64,000 nt of DNA from Platerodrilus igneus (lineage: Eukaryota > Arthropoda > Insecta > Coleoptera > Lycidae), in the NCBI GenBank assembly GCA_036346225.1, contig JARFIW010000999.1, forward strand, positions 1,905,001 to 1,969,000. The letters are read 5' to 3'. The position numbers and the translations under genes were made by a program. Shown here piece by piece: positions 44,764 to 56,769 of the stretch (position 1 is the stretch's first letter; each line of letters opens with the position of its first letter). The notes below the pieces were generated by a model that saw only the letters and a list, made by a program, of their open reading frames with translations, ran no database searches and had not been told where the DNA came from.

Positions 44764-46768
44764 GCCGTAGAACTCGGGTAAGATTCTTATCAACAAAAAT
44801 ATTTTGGAAAATTTTATAAAATTTTTAAAACTCGAAAATTCAAAAATTTAAATAATACAAAAAAAAACTTCTTACCCGTTTTCTTCTCTTCCTCGGTTAA
44901 ATGGCCTTCTTCAACTACTTCCGGCTAGATCATTTGAACCTCCTTTTGGGATATCTATATTCACACTCATATTCTATCATTCACGCACACTCCCTATAAA
45001 ACCACAAAATACAACCAACATACAATCTTTTATTTATTCCTATTTACAAATGCAATTCAATATTGTCCATATTTTATTGTTCACGTTACACTTCAGTAAC
45101 TCTTATTTTGTAATGTCCTGTATTTACCTTTTTAAATCATCAAACACATAAAATGTACTCGGAGTAAATGGACCTTGAATAATACCTTTTTTAAAATTCC
45201 TTCATTATAATTTATTTATTTATTTTAATAAACTAAGTAAACTGTGGGGTATGGTGAGCTCATAATAACCCAACTATTTCTGCATAATGTATGCCCTTCT
45301 ACTTTGCATACTCTTAAAATACAAAAAAAAACAAAGCCATGTACTCTTCACAGAAATTTCACGTTCTGATGGAACGTTTAAAAGCTTTCTAGACACCTTC
45401 CAATTTCTAGTTGAATACCGTAATAAAGTATTTACACATATTCTGTTCAATACGTAAATAATTCACACTAACTTGAAAAACACTCTCATACGCCACCCCA
45501 ATATTTACAGTTTATAGGAATCACAATTTTAAATCGTTACCTGGAAATTTTTAGAAGATCTCCGCTCTGTAGATGATGCCATGTATTTTCTCCCTGGTCT
45601 GCAGGTCGTTTCTCGCTATTACTAGACGAACTCCATCTAAGTTGATCCGCTAACGCCGCCTTCTCGGTGTAATCAAATTCCAAATTTCATTTCAATTATA
45701 CTTCTTTCACAGTAATCTACGTTACTTAATGTCCCGACACGAGTTGATAAAAAATTATAGGTGATACCTCAATAAAAATTGCAATCTCGGCACACTAACC
45801 GCGTTTTAATTAAGAGGCTACCACTAAGCAATACAATTTAAACGATTTGATAATACTTACAACTCGTGTTAACTTTCATAAGTGCTTTTGGGACGATCGA
45901 AATAATAAGGGCTTTTATAATATTCTCGTAAACTATTTATATCTTTCCAATGTAACCTCTCCTGGCCACATTTATCCGAAATCCCCTGCTCACAACAATA
46001 CATTCCCACAATTTTGCACTCAACCCCATTTTTAAATCAGCGAATTTCAGTACCTCGTTATAATATTTTAAGAAAATTACGCTACACTATCCTCGTCAAA
46101 CTAAACATATCGACCAATCGTAGATCTAATGACGTTTCTCAAATCCCTCCTATACTATTGTGGTTTTATGCTTATACGTTTTCTACGTCTCTTTCTAACC
46201 TGGTTTGAGTGGTAGAAAATCAATATCCTTGTTTGTGCGCTGTCAACCACACGTGGACTTTCTACGTGAGTTAAATAATCGCTCATTAATATTTCAAGCT
46301 AAAACATCCGACCGCTTGTACAATCCTTAGAATAATTTGTTTGTTATTTACAACTTAAACAGAACTTGACATTTAGAAAATACGCAGGTGTTTAATTTTA
46401 CACAAACGTTTTAAATACATTTCCACGATTTAGAGTTCGGCGTATTTCTACCCCTCTGCTATATTTGTCGGATAGTAACGCGTTTCATCTTGGTATCATT
46501 GGGTTTTTACATGTATTTATGCATATTATACATCAATAATCGTTCAATTAAATTCAAATTAATTAATAAATTAATGGCATTGGCTTCTACCATTTAATTT
46601 CTTTGCAAACCTACTTAAATTGCATTAATTATTTATAAAATTTCGTTAATATCTGATACTTAAAAATGAATTAACTAATATAAATTTCGCACGTAATTTC
46701 TAGTTGTTCCTTTATACAGGGTGTTTTGAAATTGCTTCTTTTTATATTTATTTTTGATCTTTTAAAAC

Positions 46769-46806
<38 letters not shown>
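44764..46806. repeat. Large tandem-like repeat, copy 1
   Basis: Matches copy 2 (46807-48504) over most of its length: ATCATCAAACACATAAAATG, GGTGAGCTCATAATAACCCA, GATCTCCGCTCTG, ATGATGCCATGTATT, GGCACACTAACCGCGT, CATTATACATCAATAATCG and TATACAGGGTGTTTTGAAATTG, ending in (TA)n. It has about 350 bp of extra sequence near its start. No ORF of note. Confidence 0.88.
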
Positions 46807-46810
<4 letters not shown>

Positions 46811-48466
46811 CGTGGAACTCGGGTCTAAATGTCCTGTATTTTATTTTAAAATCATCAAACACATAAAATGTTCTCAGAGCAAATGGGCCTTGAATAATAC
46901 CTTGTCTAAAATTCCTTCTTTATAATTTATTTTGTTTTTTTAATCTAAGTAAACTCTGGGGTAGGGTGAGCTCATAATAACCCAGCTAATTATGCATAAT
47001 GTATGCCCTTCTACTTTGCATTAAAAAAAACAAAGCCATGTACTCTTAACAAAAAATTTCATGTTCTGATGGAACGTTTAAAAGCTTCAAATTTCTAGTT
47101 AAATACTATAATAAAGTTATTTACACGTATTATGTTCAATACATAAATAATCCACACTACCTTGAAAAACACTCATCCGTCACCCAATATTCACAGTTTA
47201 TAGGAATCACAATTTCAAATCGTTACCTGGAAATTTTTAGACGATCTCCGCTCTGCAGATGATGCCATGTATTTCTTCTATCTGTTCTGCAGGCCGTTTC
47301 TAGCTGTTACTAGACGAACTCCATCTAAGCCGATCCGCCAACGCCGCTTCCACGGTGTAACCAAATTCCAAATTCCATTTAAAAATACATCTTTCTCAAT
47401 TAGTTGCTTCAAACTACGTTTCTTAATGTCCCGACACGAGTTGGTTAAAAATTATAGGTGATACCTCATTTAAAAAATGTAATCTCGGCACACTAACCGC
47501 GTACTAATTAAGAGGCTACCACTATGCAATATAATTTAAATGATTTTATAATACTTACAACTCGTGATACTTTGATACGTCGTTTGGAGCGATCGAAACC
47601 TTAAGGGTCTTTACCACGTTGTCCAAAAACATTTATACACTTCGAATGTAACCTCTCCATACCCGCCTAGCGCAAAATCCCCATCTACAACAACACATTC
47701 TTAAAATTTTGCACTCCACCAATATTTAATCCCGCGAAATTCAGCACGTCGTTATAATATTTTCAGAAAACTACGCTACACTATGCTTGTATTTGTCTCG
47801 CGTTCAACTAACTATATCGACCAATCGTATATTTACTGACGTCCTACAAGTCCCTCCTATACTATCGTTGTCTCTTGCTTATGCGTTTTCTTCGTCTCTT
47901 TCTAACCTGGTCTGAGTGGTACAAAATCGATATTTTTCTTTATTTGCTATCTACACCACGTGGACTTACTACGTGATTTAAATAACCCCTCATTAGTATT
48001 TCCAGAGAACGCCTGCGACCGTTTACAATATACGTCGAATATTCATGTTTATCTATACAAATTTATTGGAACTTGACTTTTAAAATTCTGCAGGTGTTAA
48101 ATCTTAAAGCGTTTTAAATAACACTTCTACGAGTTGGATTTTCCACGTATTTCAACCCTACTGATATATTTGTTTGTTAGCAACACGTCTCACCTTGGTA
48201 TTATTGGGTTTTTACACGCTTTTATGCATATTATACATCAATAATCGTTCAATTAAATTCAATTAAATTAATAAATTAATGGCATTGGCTTCTACCATTT
48301 AATTTCTTTGCAAACCTACTAAATATTTATCATTATTTGTACAATTTGATTAATACCCGTTACTTAAAAATGAATTAACTAATATAACTTTCGCACGTAA
48401 TTTCTGGTTGTTCCTTTATACAGGGTGTTTTGAAATTGTTTCTTTTATATTTATATTTGATCAACT

Positions 48467-48504
<38 letters not shown>
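46807..48504. repeat. Large tandem-like repeat, copy 2
   Basis: Starts TCGTGGAACTCGGGT (compare CCGTAGAACTCGGGT at the start of copy 1) and ends in TATACAGGGTGTTTTGAAATTG plus (TA)n. Divergence from copy 1 is modest in conserved blocks and large elsewhere. Confidence 0.88.
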
Positions 48505-48509
<5 letters not shown>

Positions 48510-48590
48510 TTTTAGGTAGTTTTTACACACAAGGTAAGTTGATAAATACTAACGTATTGGAATTAATAAGATAAAATAATAACTTAGACT

Positions 48591-48645
<55 letters not shown>
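48505..48645. mobile_element. Partial copy of a (TA)n-flanked MITE
   Basis: GGTAGTTTTTACACACAAGGTAAGTTGATAAATA and the following bases match the left part of the MITE at 63733-63871 read in reverse. The other inverted repeat has been replaced by (TA)n. Confidence 0.65.
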
Positions 48646-48963
48646 TGTAATTAAGGGGTTATTGAGATATATAAGGGCAAAAGTGAACTCGTAGGTAGAG
48701 AGCTTTTGAAATAGGAAAAACAAATTTATTTAATTAGGGAGTTGGAATATTATATGAAAATCTGAAAGCGTGGAACAGGTGTTAAAATAACATTTTTGTT
48801 TGCAAACGTAAAATCCGACACGTTTAAACAAAACAACGAGGGGAGATAATATTTTTCGGTAAGCTTGGTAACAAACAAATTTTAATAGGTTATTGGAAAA
48901 GAACAGCCGTTGGGATTAATGTTTTGTGGTTAAAATATTGATTTCAATCTTGGAGGTAGTATA

Positions 48964-49310
48964 ATGAAGAGCCAACAAAAACCAAGACAGAATAAAAGTG
49001 TATTGAGTGCAAGAGGGATACGTATACTTAATTCAGGAGACAGTATAGTTGAAGACCTAAATAAAATCGATAATTTCAGGGATATTTAAAAGCAAACACG
49101 AGTCTGTTAAAAAGTGGGAGAATGAAGCCAAGCAAGGTGATTGGTGTGAATTGTACAAGAAGGGCACAGATCCAACTGGTGAAGGGACATGTATGAGATA
49201 AAGCTATACGTACAACAGAGATGAGAGATGTTTGTTCAAGTTGGAGGCGTTTACAAATAAAGAGATAGAGGCTAAAATAAAACGGCGATTGACGGTTTGA
49301 AGCGATTTAC
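48964..49310 (+). other. Unrecognised coding-like fragments
   Basis: A short ORF from ATG 48964 (MKSQQKPRQNKSVLSARGIR, 41 codons, stop at ~49089) is followed in another frame by ESVKKWENEAKQGDWCELYK and, after a stop, RDERCLFKLEAFTNKEIEA. Composition is protein-like and hydrophilic, as in TE Gag-type proteins, but I recognise no family. Confidence 0.25.
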
Positions 49311-49589
49311 CGAGTATTGTTATGTTCGTTATAAAAATTCACAAGAATCCGAGGTTCGTTAGAGGTTTTTCATTGGAACAACGAGCGGTTAGAAAAATTT
49401 TTCCAGAATTATAGGAACAGGTATACAAGTGTACGTGCTAATTTAAAACAGGAGGGAGCAAATTTTACTTATATAATCACTGGCAGAGAGGGGTCAGGCT
49501 TTCTTTTTCGTTTTGATTTCACCAGCATTGGTGATAATAATTACTTTCGTGCCGTATATCCAAATTCGCTTTCAACCGTTGGGTGTGCA

Positions 49590-50360
49590 TACGTTTGGAA
49601 AACTGTCGGTTTTTAACCAATGATAAAATTCTCTGTCGTCACAAACCCCGTCTAAACTATATTTATCTCTGTCTTATGCATGTCTGCTGTCTCGTTCAAA
49701 ACCCCACATGAGTTACAGAAAATCGATATTGATGACCCCTTATCTCAACTCCACATGCATACGGTACGTGCATTTTCAATCCCAACGCTTTTATATCTGT
49801 CTCTATCTGTTGTATATAACCGATCGTGCATTACTCTCACTCCTTAAGATGTTCGTTACCCTAGTTGTTTACACCAACTGACGGTTGAAAATATTTTCTC
49901 TGAAATCCTATCTTAACACACGCTCGACTTTTTCGAATGTAACCTTTTAAAACGCAGGTGTTTAAGTTAATTATCAAACGTTTGAACATAACAACTTCTT
50001 GGATTTTATATTTCTTCGTATCTGTATAAAACGAAAAACATTTGCCTTGGAATTATTGATTTTCTTATACAGCACGTTCCTTTATGCTTATACGTGTTGA
50101 ATTCAAATACCTTTTGGTTAATTATGCGTATCCTTGAACTTCTATTTGCTTTAAAACTGTTTTTTCTTTATGTAATTTTTATCATTTTAATTATTAAATA
50201 TAAAAATGCGTTAATACTCGTCCGTTTTTCTAAATGAATTAAATTAATTTTGCGCGTAAATAATTTGTTTTTTTTTATATACAGGGTTGTTGAAATTTTA
50301 TTGTTTCACTCTGCTTTAACCCTTTGAATCCACAACATAATATATATATATATATATATA
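49590..50360. repeat. Large tandem-like repeat, copy 3 (partial, most diverged)
   Basis: Shares the order of landmarks with copies 1 and 2: CTCTGTC...TTATGC, GAGTxxxAxAAAATCGATAT, AACGCAGGTGTTTAA, CCTTGGAATTATTG, then TATACAGGGTTGTTGAAATT and (TA)n. The first half is replaced by other sequence. Confidence 0.6.
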
Positions 50361-52657
50361 CAGGGTGCCCACAATCTATCTCCGTATATGGGTAACTTTT
50401 TTATTATAGAAGATACAATGTTGGTTAAATTAGCAAAGTTGAAGAGAAATTTACGAGTAGTATGATGCTTTTTTGAAAACTCACCTAGATGCTCAACTTT
50501 TTTAGATATTTGAAAAAAACTGAAATTTGCCATTTTCTTCAAACGCTAATAACTTTTTAACGGTTTAACCTATAGAGAAAATAAAAACTGCTTGTAAGGT
50601 AACTTTTTACGTAGAATTCAATAGCGTATATGACAATTTTAATTGCAAATGGGTTTTCAAACATAACCTCACTTTTTTAAATGGAAACCATAGTTCAATA
50701 TAACCCAAATGGAAAAGTTTTTCTTTTCTGATTACCCTGATGTAAGGGTTGATGTACTTATTTTCAGTAGTTTCTTCATAATAAAGAAAAAACGATTTAT
50801 TTATTTGCGGACATCAAGGAGTCCATGGATACATATTACAAACAAACAAAATGTGTAAAAATCAATAATGGAAACACAAGTTTATTGTAACTAAATTTAT
50901 TATAAACTAAGAAAAATAAAATACTTAAAAAATAAACTATCCATACAATACAAATAACTTAATCAAAGGAAACAAAAATTAATTAATGCAAATATGCCCA
51001 CTCTTACATTAACATATGCTCAAAATGACCTCCATTAGCTTGCAAACACATTTCGCACCTTTTAATTAGGTTTTGGTGCACCTTATTTAACGTTTGTGGT
51101 TTTATACTTGTAATAGCTGCTGTAATACTATCTTTGAGTTGCTCAATGTTATTGGATTTTTAGCATACACTACATCCTTTACAGTACCCCAAAGAAAAAA
51201 TCCAGTGGCGATAGTTCTGGTGACCTTGCCGGCCATGGAACAGGACCTGCATTGCCGATCCAATTTGAAAAACTATTATCAAGATATTCAGAAACGGCTT
51301 GAGCATTGTGAGCAGGTGCACCGTCATGCTGAAAATAATATAAGTTTTGCAGTAAATGAAGTGGCAAATTATCGAGCATTTCTTGCAATTCGTTTTGTAG
51401 AAAATTTAAATAGCGTACACCATTTAAATTATAATTATAGAAGAAAGGCCCAAGTATTTTATTACCAAAAATGGCACACCACACATTTATCGAAAATTGA
51501 TGTTGATCCCGCCTTTCTTCTGTTAAATGGAGATTTTCCTGACTCCAGTAGACTGTATTTTTTCTGTTAAACATGCCTTTGTTAGTAAATTTTGCTTCGT
51601 CGGTAAATATAATAGTGTGACTAAAACCAGGATTATTATTTGTTTCATTAAGAAACCACCTACAAAACTGTTGTCTTCTCTCACAATCCCCACGATACAG
51701 TGTATTGCTAACATGGGTTTTGTATGGTTTGTAGCGGTTTTGTTTTAAAATTAGGCGAGCTTTTTCTGTAGAAGTAGCGCACTCAATTGCAGTTTCTCGG
51801 GTGGACGCTGTTGGCTTAAAATTTATGTAGGCTAACACACGTTCTTCATCATCAGTTTTGAATTTTCTTTTATCAGTACTGGGTTTTGTAAAAGCACCAA
51901 ACCTTTTAAATTGTTTTCTAATTTAGAAAACAATCGTTTATCTGGCTGCCTTCTTTCCAAATATCTTTCATAATACATATCACCAGCAGCATTACAATTT
52001 CTGTTACAGGCATAGTAACAAAAGAGAATGTCATTTTTTTCGTCGTTTGTATACATTCTCTATTATAATCAAATAAATTTAAAAGTCTTCTACACAAAAT
52101 TTGCAACCCAGAGCAAATAAACACTTTAACTAATAATATCTGACAAATGCCAGTTGTTTTTTGTTTATTTAAAATATGTATCCATGGACTCCTTGATGTC
52201 CGCAAATAAAGAAATCGTTTTTTCTTTATTATGAAGAAACTACTGAAAATAAGTACATCAACCCTTACATCAGGGTAATCAGAAAAGAAAAACCTTTCCA
52301 TTTGGGTTATATTGAACTATGGTTTCCATTTAAAAAAAGTGAGGTTATGTTTGTAGCGTGAAAAGCCATTTCCAATTAAAATTGTCATATACGCTATTGA
52401 ATTTTACGTAAAAAGTTACCTTACAAGCAGTTTTTATTTTCTCTATAGGTTAAACCGTTAAAAAGTTATTAGCGTTTGAAGAAAATGGCAAATTTCAGTT
52501 TTTTTCAAATATCTAAAAAAGTTGAGCATCTAGGTGAGTTTTCAAAAAAGCATCATACTACTCGTAAATTTCTCTTCAACTTTGCTAATTTAACCAACAT
52601 TGTATCTTCTATAATAAAAAAGTTACCCATATACGGAGATAGATTGTGGGCACCCTG
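50361..52657 (-). mobile_element. Tc1/mariner-group transposon with ~475-bp inverted repeats
   Basis: Ends CAGGGTGCCCACAATCTATC and its inverse complement, flanked by TA. The inverted repeats run about 50361-50835 and 52180-52657 with few mismatches (for example both contain AAGAAACTACTGAAAATAAG or its complement). The 1.3 kb interior encodes one transposase on the minus strand. Such long inverted repeats are unusual for mariner, where ~30 bp is typical. Confidence 0.93.
51010..52056 (-). pseudogene. Tc1/mariner-group transposase, nearly intact (DD~40D)
   Basis: N-terminus MYTNDEKNDILFCYYACNRN and ERRQPDKRLF (helix-turn-helix region). Then ASTRETAIECATSTEKARLI, FTDEAKFTNKG (first catalytic Asp), VWCAIFGNKILGPFF, YFQHDGAPAHNAQAV (second Asp) and WPARSPELSPLDFFF (third Asp in PLD). 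About 40 residues separate the second and third Asp by my count, compared with 34 in mariner and Tc1. The family usually shows WPPRSPDLTPLDFFLWG; Asp-to-Glu and a frameshift after FF distort this copy. The C-terminal part continues to about 51010 in another frame (CEMCLQANGGHFEHML). Two or so indels inactivate it. Confidence 0.88.
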
Positions 52658-52663
52658 TATATA

Positions 52664-54559
52664 CAGGGTGAGTTTTTAGTGTGGCAACGGTCGATAACTC
52701 CGTTATTATAAAATATACGTAAACCTAATTTGGAGGCATATTAGGCATGCCTAAAGTGCACATTTTAAAAATATTTGGAAGCATACAGGATGTTTCATAA
52801 TTCCAGGGCATATTAAACTTATATTTTTTTAAATGGAATACCCTATATATTATTACATTTTTGAAAAGCCCATAAAAAGAGCTTTAATTTGATATCAAAT
52901 TGTATTTGTCTATTCCTTTTAGTTTTTGAGATATTCAACTGTTTTTAGAAAAAATGACCCTGATTAGATACATTGACACTGCACTAATTCACAACTTATG
53001 TTAATTTTCAAGATGCAGAAAATTTTACTATATACCATAGTATATTTGTAAATATCACTTTTTTGAAATTTCTTCACAGTATACAGGGTGTGTCAGGTTT
53101 CGCAAAATGCAATTTTAAAAATTTTTTTTAAATAGCACCCTACCAATTTTATTGCTACAATGGATAGTTCATTAAGTGTCCTTTCATTTTTGTTAAGCAT
53201 TCCCTATACCTAAATCTATTACTTTCTGAGATATTTTTGATTTTCTTCAAATTTTATGAAAGTTTTTAATTTACATAACTAAAAATAACTTACTATTGGA
53301 GAATATTATAAAACAATTAATACATTTTGATTAACAATCAACTACAGTTATCCAATAACAATTTTCACTAAAGATATAACAACCTACAATAATACGCTAT
53401 CAACAGAATTCTGCCAGATCAACAATATGCATTTTATAGAAAATGTTCAAGCAGGAAATCAGGCAGGGTTTGAAAAAAATAACTATTACATGTAAAGTGT
53501 CATTTAGGTTTATTAATTGTAGTGTGTTGTCATTTAACAGGATATCTCGCTTGGTATATTCTTGATGCAAGTAGGAAATTTTTTAAACTTGCTCCCAATA
53601 CCCAAATCATATTTATTTGTTCTACCACTGTAAAATTCATTTTGAAAACTCCTTCAAAGATTACATTTAAAACAGAACTGATAATGTGTTAAATGACAAC
53701 ACACTACAATTAATAAACCTAAATGACATTTTAATTGTAATTGTTATTTTTTTCAAAGCCTGCCTAATAGGAAATCAGATTGGACAATTTTCTATAAAAT
53801 GCATATTGTTGATCTGGCAGAATTCTGTTGATAGCTTATTATTGTAGGTTGTTATATCTTTAGTGAAAATTGTTATTGGATAAGTGTAGTTGATTGTTAA
53901 TCAAAATGTATTAATTGTTTTATAATATTCTCAATGGTAAGTTATTTTTAGTTACGTAAATTAAAAACATTAATAAAATTTAAAGAAAATCAAAAATATC
54001 TCAGAAAGTAATGGATTTAGGTATAGGGAATGCTTAACAAAAATAAAAGGACACTTAATGAGCTATCCATTGTAGCAATAAAATTGGTAGGGTGCTATTT
54101 AAAAAAAATTTTTGAAATTGCATTTTGCGAAACCTGACACACCCTGTATACTGTGAAGAAATTTCAAAAAAGTGATACTTACAAATATACTATGGTATAT
54201 AGTAAAATTTTCTGCATCTTGAAAATTAACATAAGTTGTGAATTAGTGCAGTGTCAATGTATCTAATCAGGGTCATTTTTTCTAAAAACAGTTGAATATC
54301 TCAAAAACTAAAAGGAATAGATAAATACAATTTGATATCAAATTAAAGCTCTTTTTATGGGCTTTTCAAAAATGTAATAATATATAGGGTATTCCATTTA
54401 AAAAAATATAAGTTTAATATGCCCTGGAATTATGAAACATCCTGTATGCTTCAAATATTTTTAAATGTGCACTTTAGGCATGCCTAATATGCCTCCAAAT
54501 TTGGTTTACGTATCTTTATAATAACGGAGTTATCGACCGTTGCCACACTAAAACTCACC

Positions 54560-54562
<3 letters not shown>
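52664..54562. mobile_element. 1.9-kb nested palindrome (foldback/MITE composite)
   Basis: The outer ends CAGGGTGAGTTTTTAGTGTG and complement are flanked by TA. The arms are inverted copies over about 880 bp (left 52664-53540, right 53688-54562), leaving a ~145-bp unique centre. Within each arm a second CAGGGTG end appears (53084 and 54146), again beside TA, so an inner palindrome sits at the middle of an outer one. No ORF. It is separated from the transposon on its left by only six bases (TATATA). Confidence 0.93.
53084..54146. mobile_element. Inner foldback element within the palindrome
   Basis: Ends CAGGGTGTGTCAGGTTTCGC and complement, bordered on both sides by TATA and then by CTGTGAAG or its complement. 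If removed, the outer element becomes a closed palindrome joined at TA repeats, so this unit occupies the exact centre. Confidence 0.85.
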
Positions 54563-54606
<44 letters not shown>

Positions 54607-55724
54607 TGTAATAGAGTAGGCAGAAAATGTTGTAATTATCACCTAGGATAGTAAACAAAGGGGAATCGATTTCGAATTATTTTTGTGTAAAGACGTGTTT
54701 TATGAAACAGCGCTAAATTGTATAAATATTTTTGGAAGAGTAAATAAATGTGATTGAATTGTAAGAGTTTGATTTATAAAGAAGAGTAAAGAGAAGCATC
54801 AGTGTATAAAAAATTAATAGCGGCGACAAATAAAAGGTAATATTGGAATTAGTGCGACAGCGAACCGGCGGAAAATAAGATTGGGTTGGAACGAGATTAT
54901 ATAGGTAGAAGGCATCGAGTGAGAAACATAAGAGTGAAAAATATAAGGATTGATTTGGATATGGATTTATGTGTAGCGGGACATTGAGCGGTAAATAGGA
55001 ACGAAGATAGATTTGTATTGAGTGGTTAATAGGAACGAGGATAGATTTGGATTGATTTAGAACGAGAGGAGAAAATTTAGAAGGCAGCGTAAGAGTAGCA
55101 GGCGGAAGGGTACAAATCAAAGAAGAAATTACTACGGAAGAATTAGCGCAGGGGAAGTAGATAAAAAAGGTATTCTAAATTCTAAATTCGGGTTATATTT
55201 ATTTTAGATTTGGGCGCAGCAAAATTAAAGAAAAGACACCTGGAGGCTAGACGGCAGTTCAAAGTGATAGTGAAACCTTGTGAAGGCGCATACGGCGAAA
55301 AGGTTTTTGAGCCAGCATTAAGGGAGGCCAGTTAACGACGTATAATCCAGGTGAGTACGGTGTATTGTAACGTCAAAGTCAGTAATTTTGTGGTATTAAT
55401 TAATTTGGCACAAGGTTACGTGGATCACATAAAATTTGGCATATACAAAAGTAAATTCTAAAAAAGGTACTAAAACAAAAGACAGTGCAGTTTGGTTGGG
55501 CATTGCACATCTACTTACCACTGAACCCACGGTAAGTAGGTGGATACCCTGAGAAGAAAGAGTTCATATAGTCGAGGCATATTAAAAACAATTTTGATTT
55601 AATTAACCAACCAAACGTTGCTAAAATACGTGGCGTGAAATAGGTATTTGCACATCGTATAAAATCATTAAATTAATAAAAAAGGCGCAACAACAAAAAG
55701 AGTGTGGGGGGCGGCATAAGAAGG
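54607..55724 (+). mobile_element. Possible LTR upstream of a primer binding site
   Basis: Purine-rich sequence beginning TGTAATAGAG after a (TA)n tract and running to the primer binding site at 55725. A CA dinucleotide at about 55715 could end an LTR of ~1.1 kb. No second LTR is visible in the window. Confidence 0.3.
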
Positions 55725-55742
55725 TGGCGCCCAACGTGGGGC
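55725..55742 (+). promoter_or_regulatory. Primer binding site, tRNA-Lys type
   Basis: TGGCGCCCAACGTGGGGC is the 18-nt site complementary to the 3' end of tRNA-Lys(1,2) used to prime reverse transcription in several retroviruses and LTR retrotransposons. No Gag or Pol follows, so the element is truncated or decayed. Confidence 0.7.
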
Positions 55743-55808
55743 TAGATAAAAGGCTAGATAAAAGGCTAGATAAAAGGCTAGATAAAAGGCTAGATAAAAG
55801 GCTAGATG
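55740..55808. repeat. 12-bp tandem repeat GGCTAGATAAAA
   Basis: About five and a half perfect units, directly after (and overlapping the last bases of) the primer binding site. Confidence 0.95.
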
Positions 55809-56769
55809 TTTGTCCAAAAGTTGATTCTAGTAAAATAAAAGCCAAAATAATTCACATATGAACCTGGATCTGCGAGGTTAATAGTGGACATCCATAAACG
55901 CATCCGGTTTTCGGTTGGCAAATGTACGTTCAATGGCCTATTAAACTATAACTCAGTATAAAACCTTGAGCACTGTGTATTTTATCACGTCATCAAGTCA
56001 TTTTAATTTACGTCTTGGCACTTACATTTCAACTAACATTTTAAATACTTTAACGTAGGTAAAGTACGGCAAACGTACATTTTAAAATTACGGGATCTGA
56101 TATATGGATTATTTTATTTGGCATACACTACCTTCTACACAAAACCACCCTTAGAACCCTTGTGGCTCCTCCTGACATTACACTATATATATTATATGTA
56201 TTATATGTATATGTATTATATGTATCTTACCATCATTAACCTTAATGACGGGCCGTTAGGTATTGATGCAAGTTGATCTTTTTAAACATCTTTCTTATAG
56301 AAATATTTTTAAGAAACCCAAAAGGATTAAATTAGATTACATAGCATTTAGAAACTCCTCGTGTAATTTATCAAGAAACGTCATGTGCGACTTTTTCATC
56401 TTGACAAACGGAAAAATGCTTTTTGAAACGCCAAGAAAGTGATAGCGAAAATTCTTAAGGAATGGAGAAAACAACTAACGATATGACGTTTAGAACAGAG
56501 GTTAACATTCGCACAAGTTGTATATAAGTGAGATTTAACCGCAAATGAATTGAAAGAAAATATTTTTCAAAAATAATAATATAACCAAACTTATTGACTG
56601 GGCTAAAATATAAAGAATAAATGTATAAGAATTATGACCATGATACTTTGTTTAAATAAAATGCGTGGGTTGCGTTTAAATGCTTTCTTAATCACAATGT
56701 ATGTGCTTTTTGTCGGTGCGATTATTATTTTATTATTAGCAGTCCACTTGTATAGTTTGAGTAGCGCAC
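55809..56769. other. Intergenic, nothing firm
   Basis: No retroviral-type ORF follows the primer binding site. A TATATGTAT-type short repeat is at 56185-56230. A plus-strand frame at 56634-56963 is partly an antisense shadow of the RT fossil. Confidence 0.3.

Noticed and set aside
48523..48723. ORF with repeated IYIYIY
   Set aside because: Translation of (TA)n microsatellite.
51094..51570. 158-codon plus-strand ORF
   Set aside because: Antisense shadow of the transposase on the minus strand.
55621..55845. Minus-strand ORF with repeated LLSS
   Set aside because: Product of the 12-bp tandem repeat after the primer binding site.
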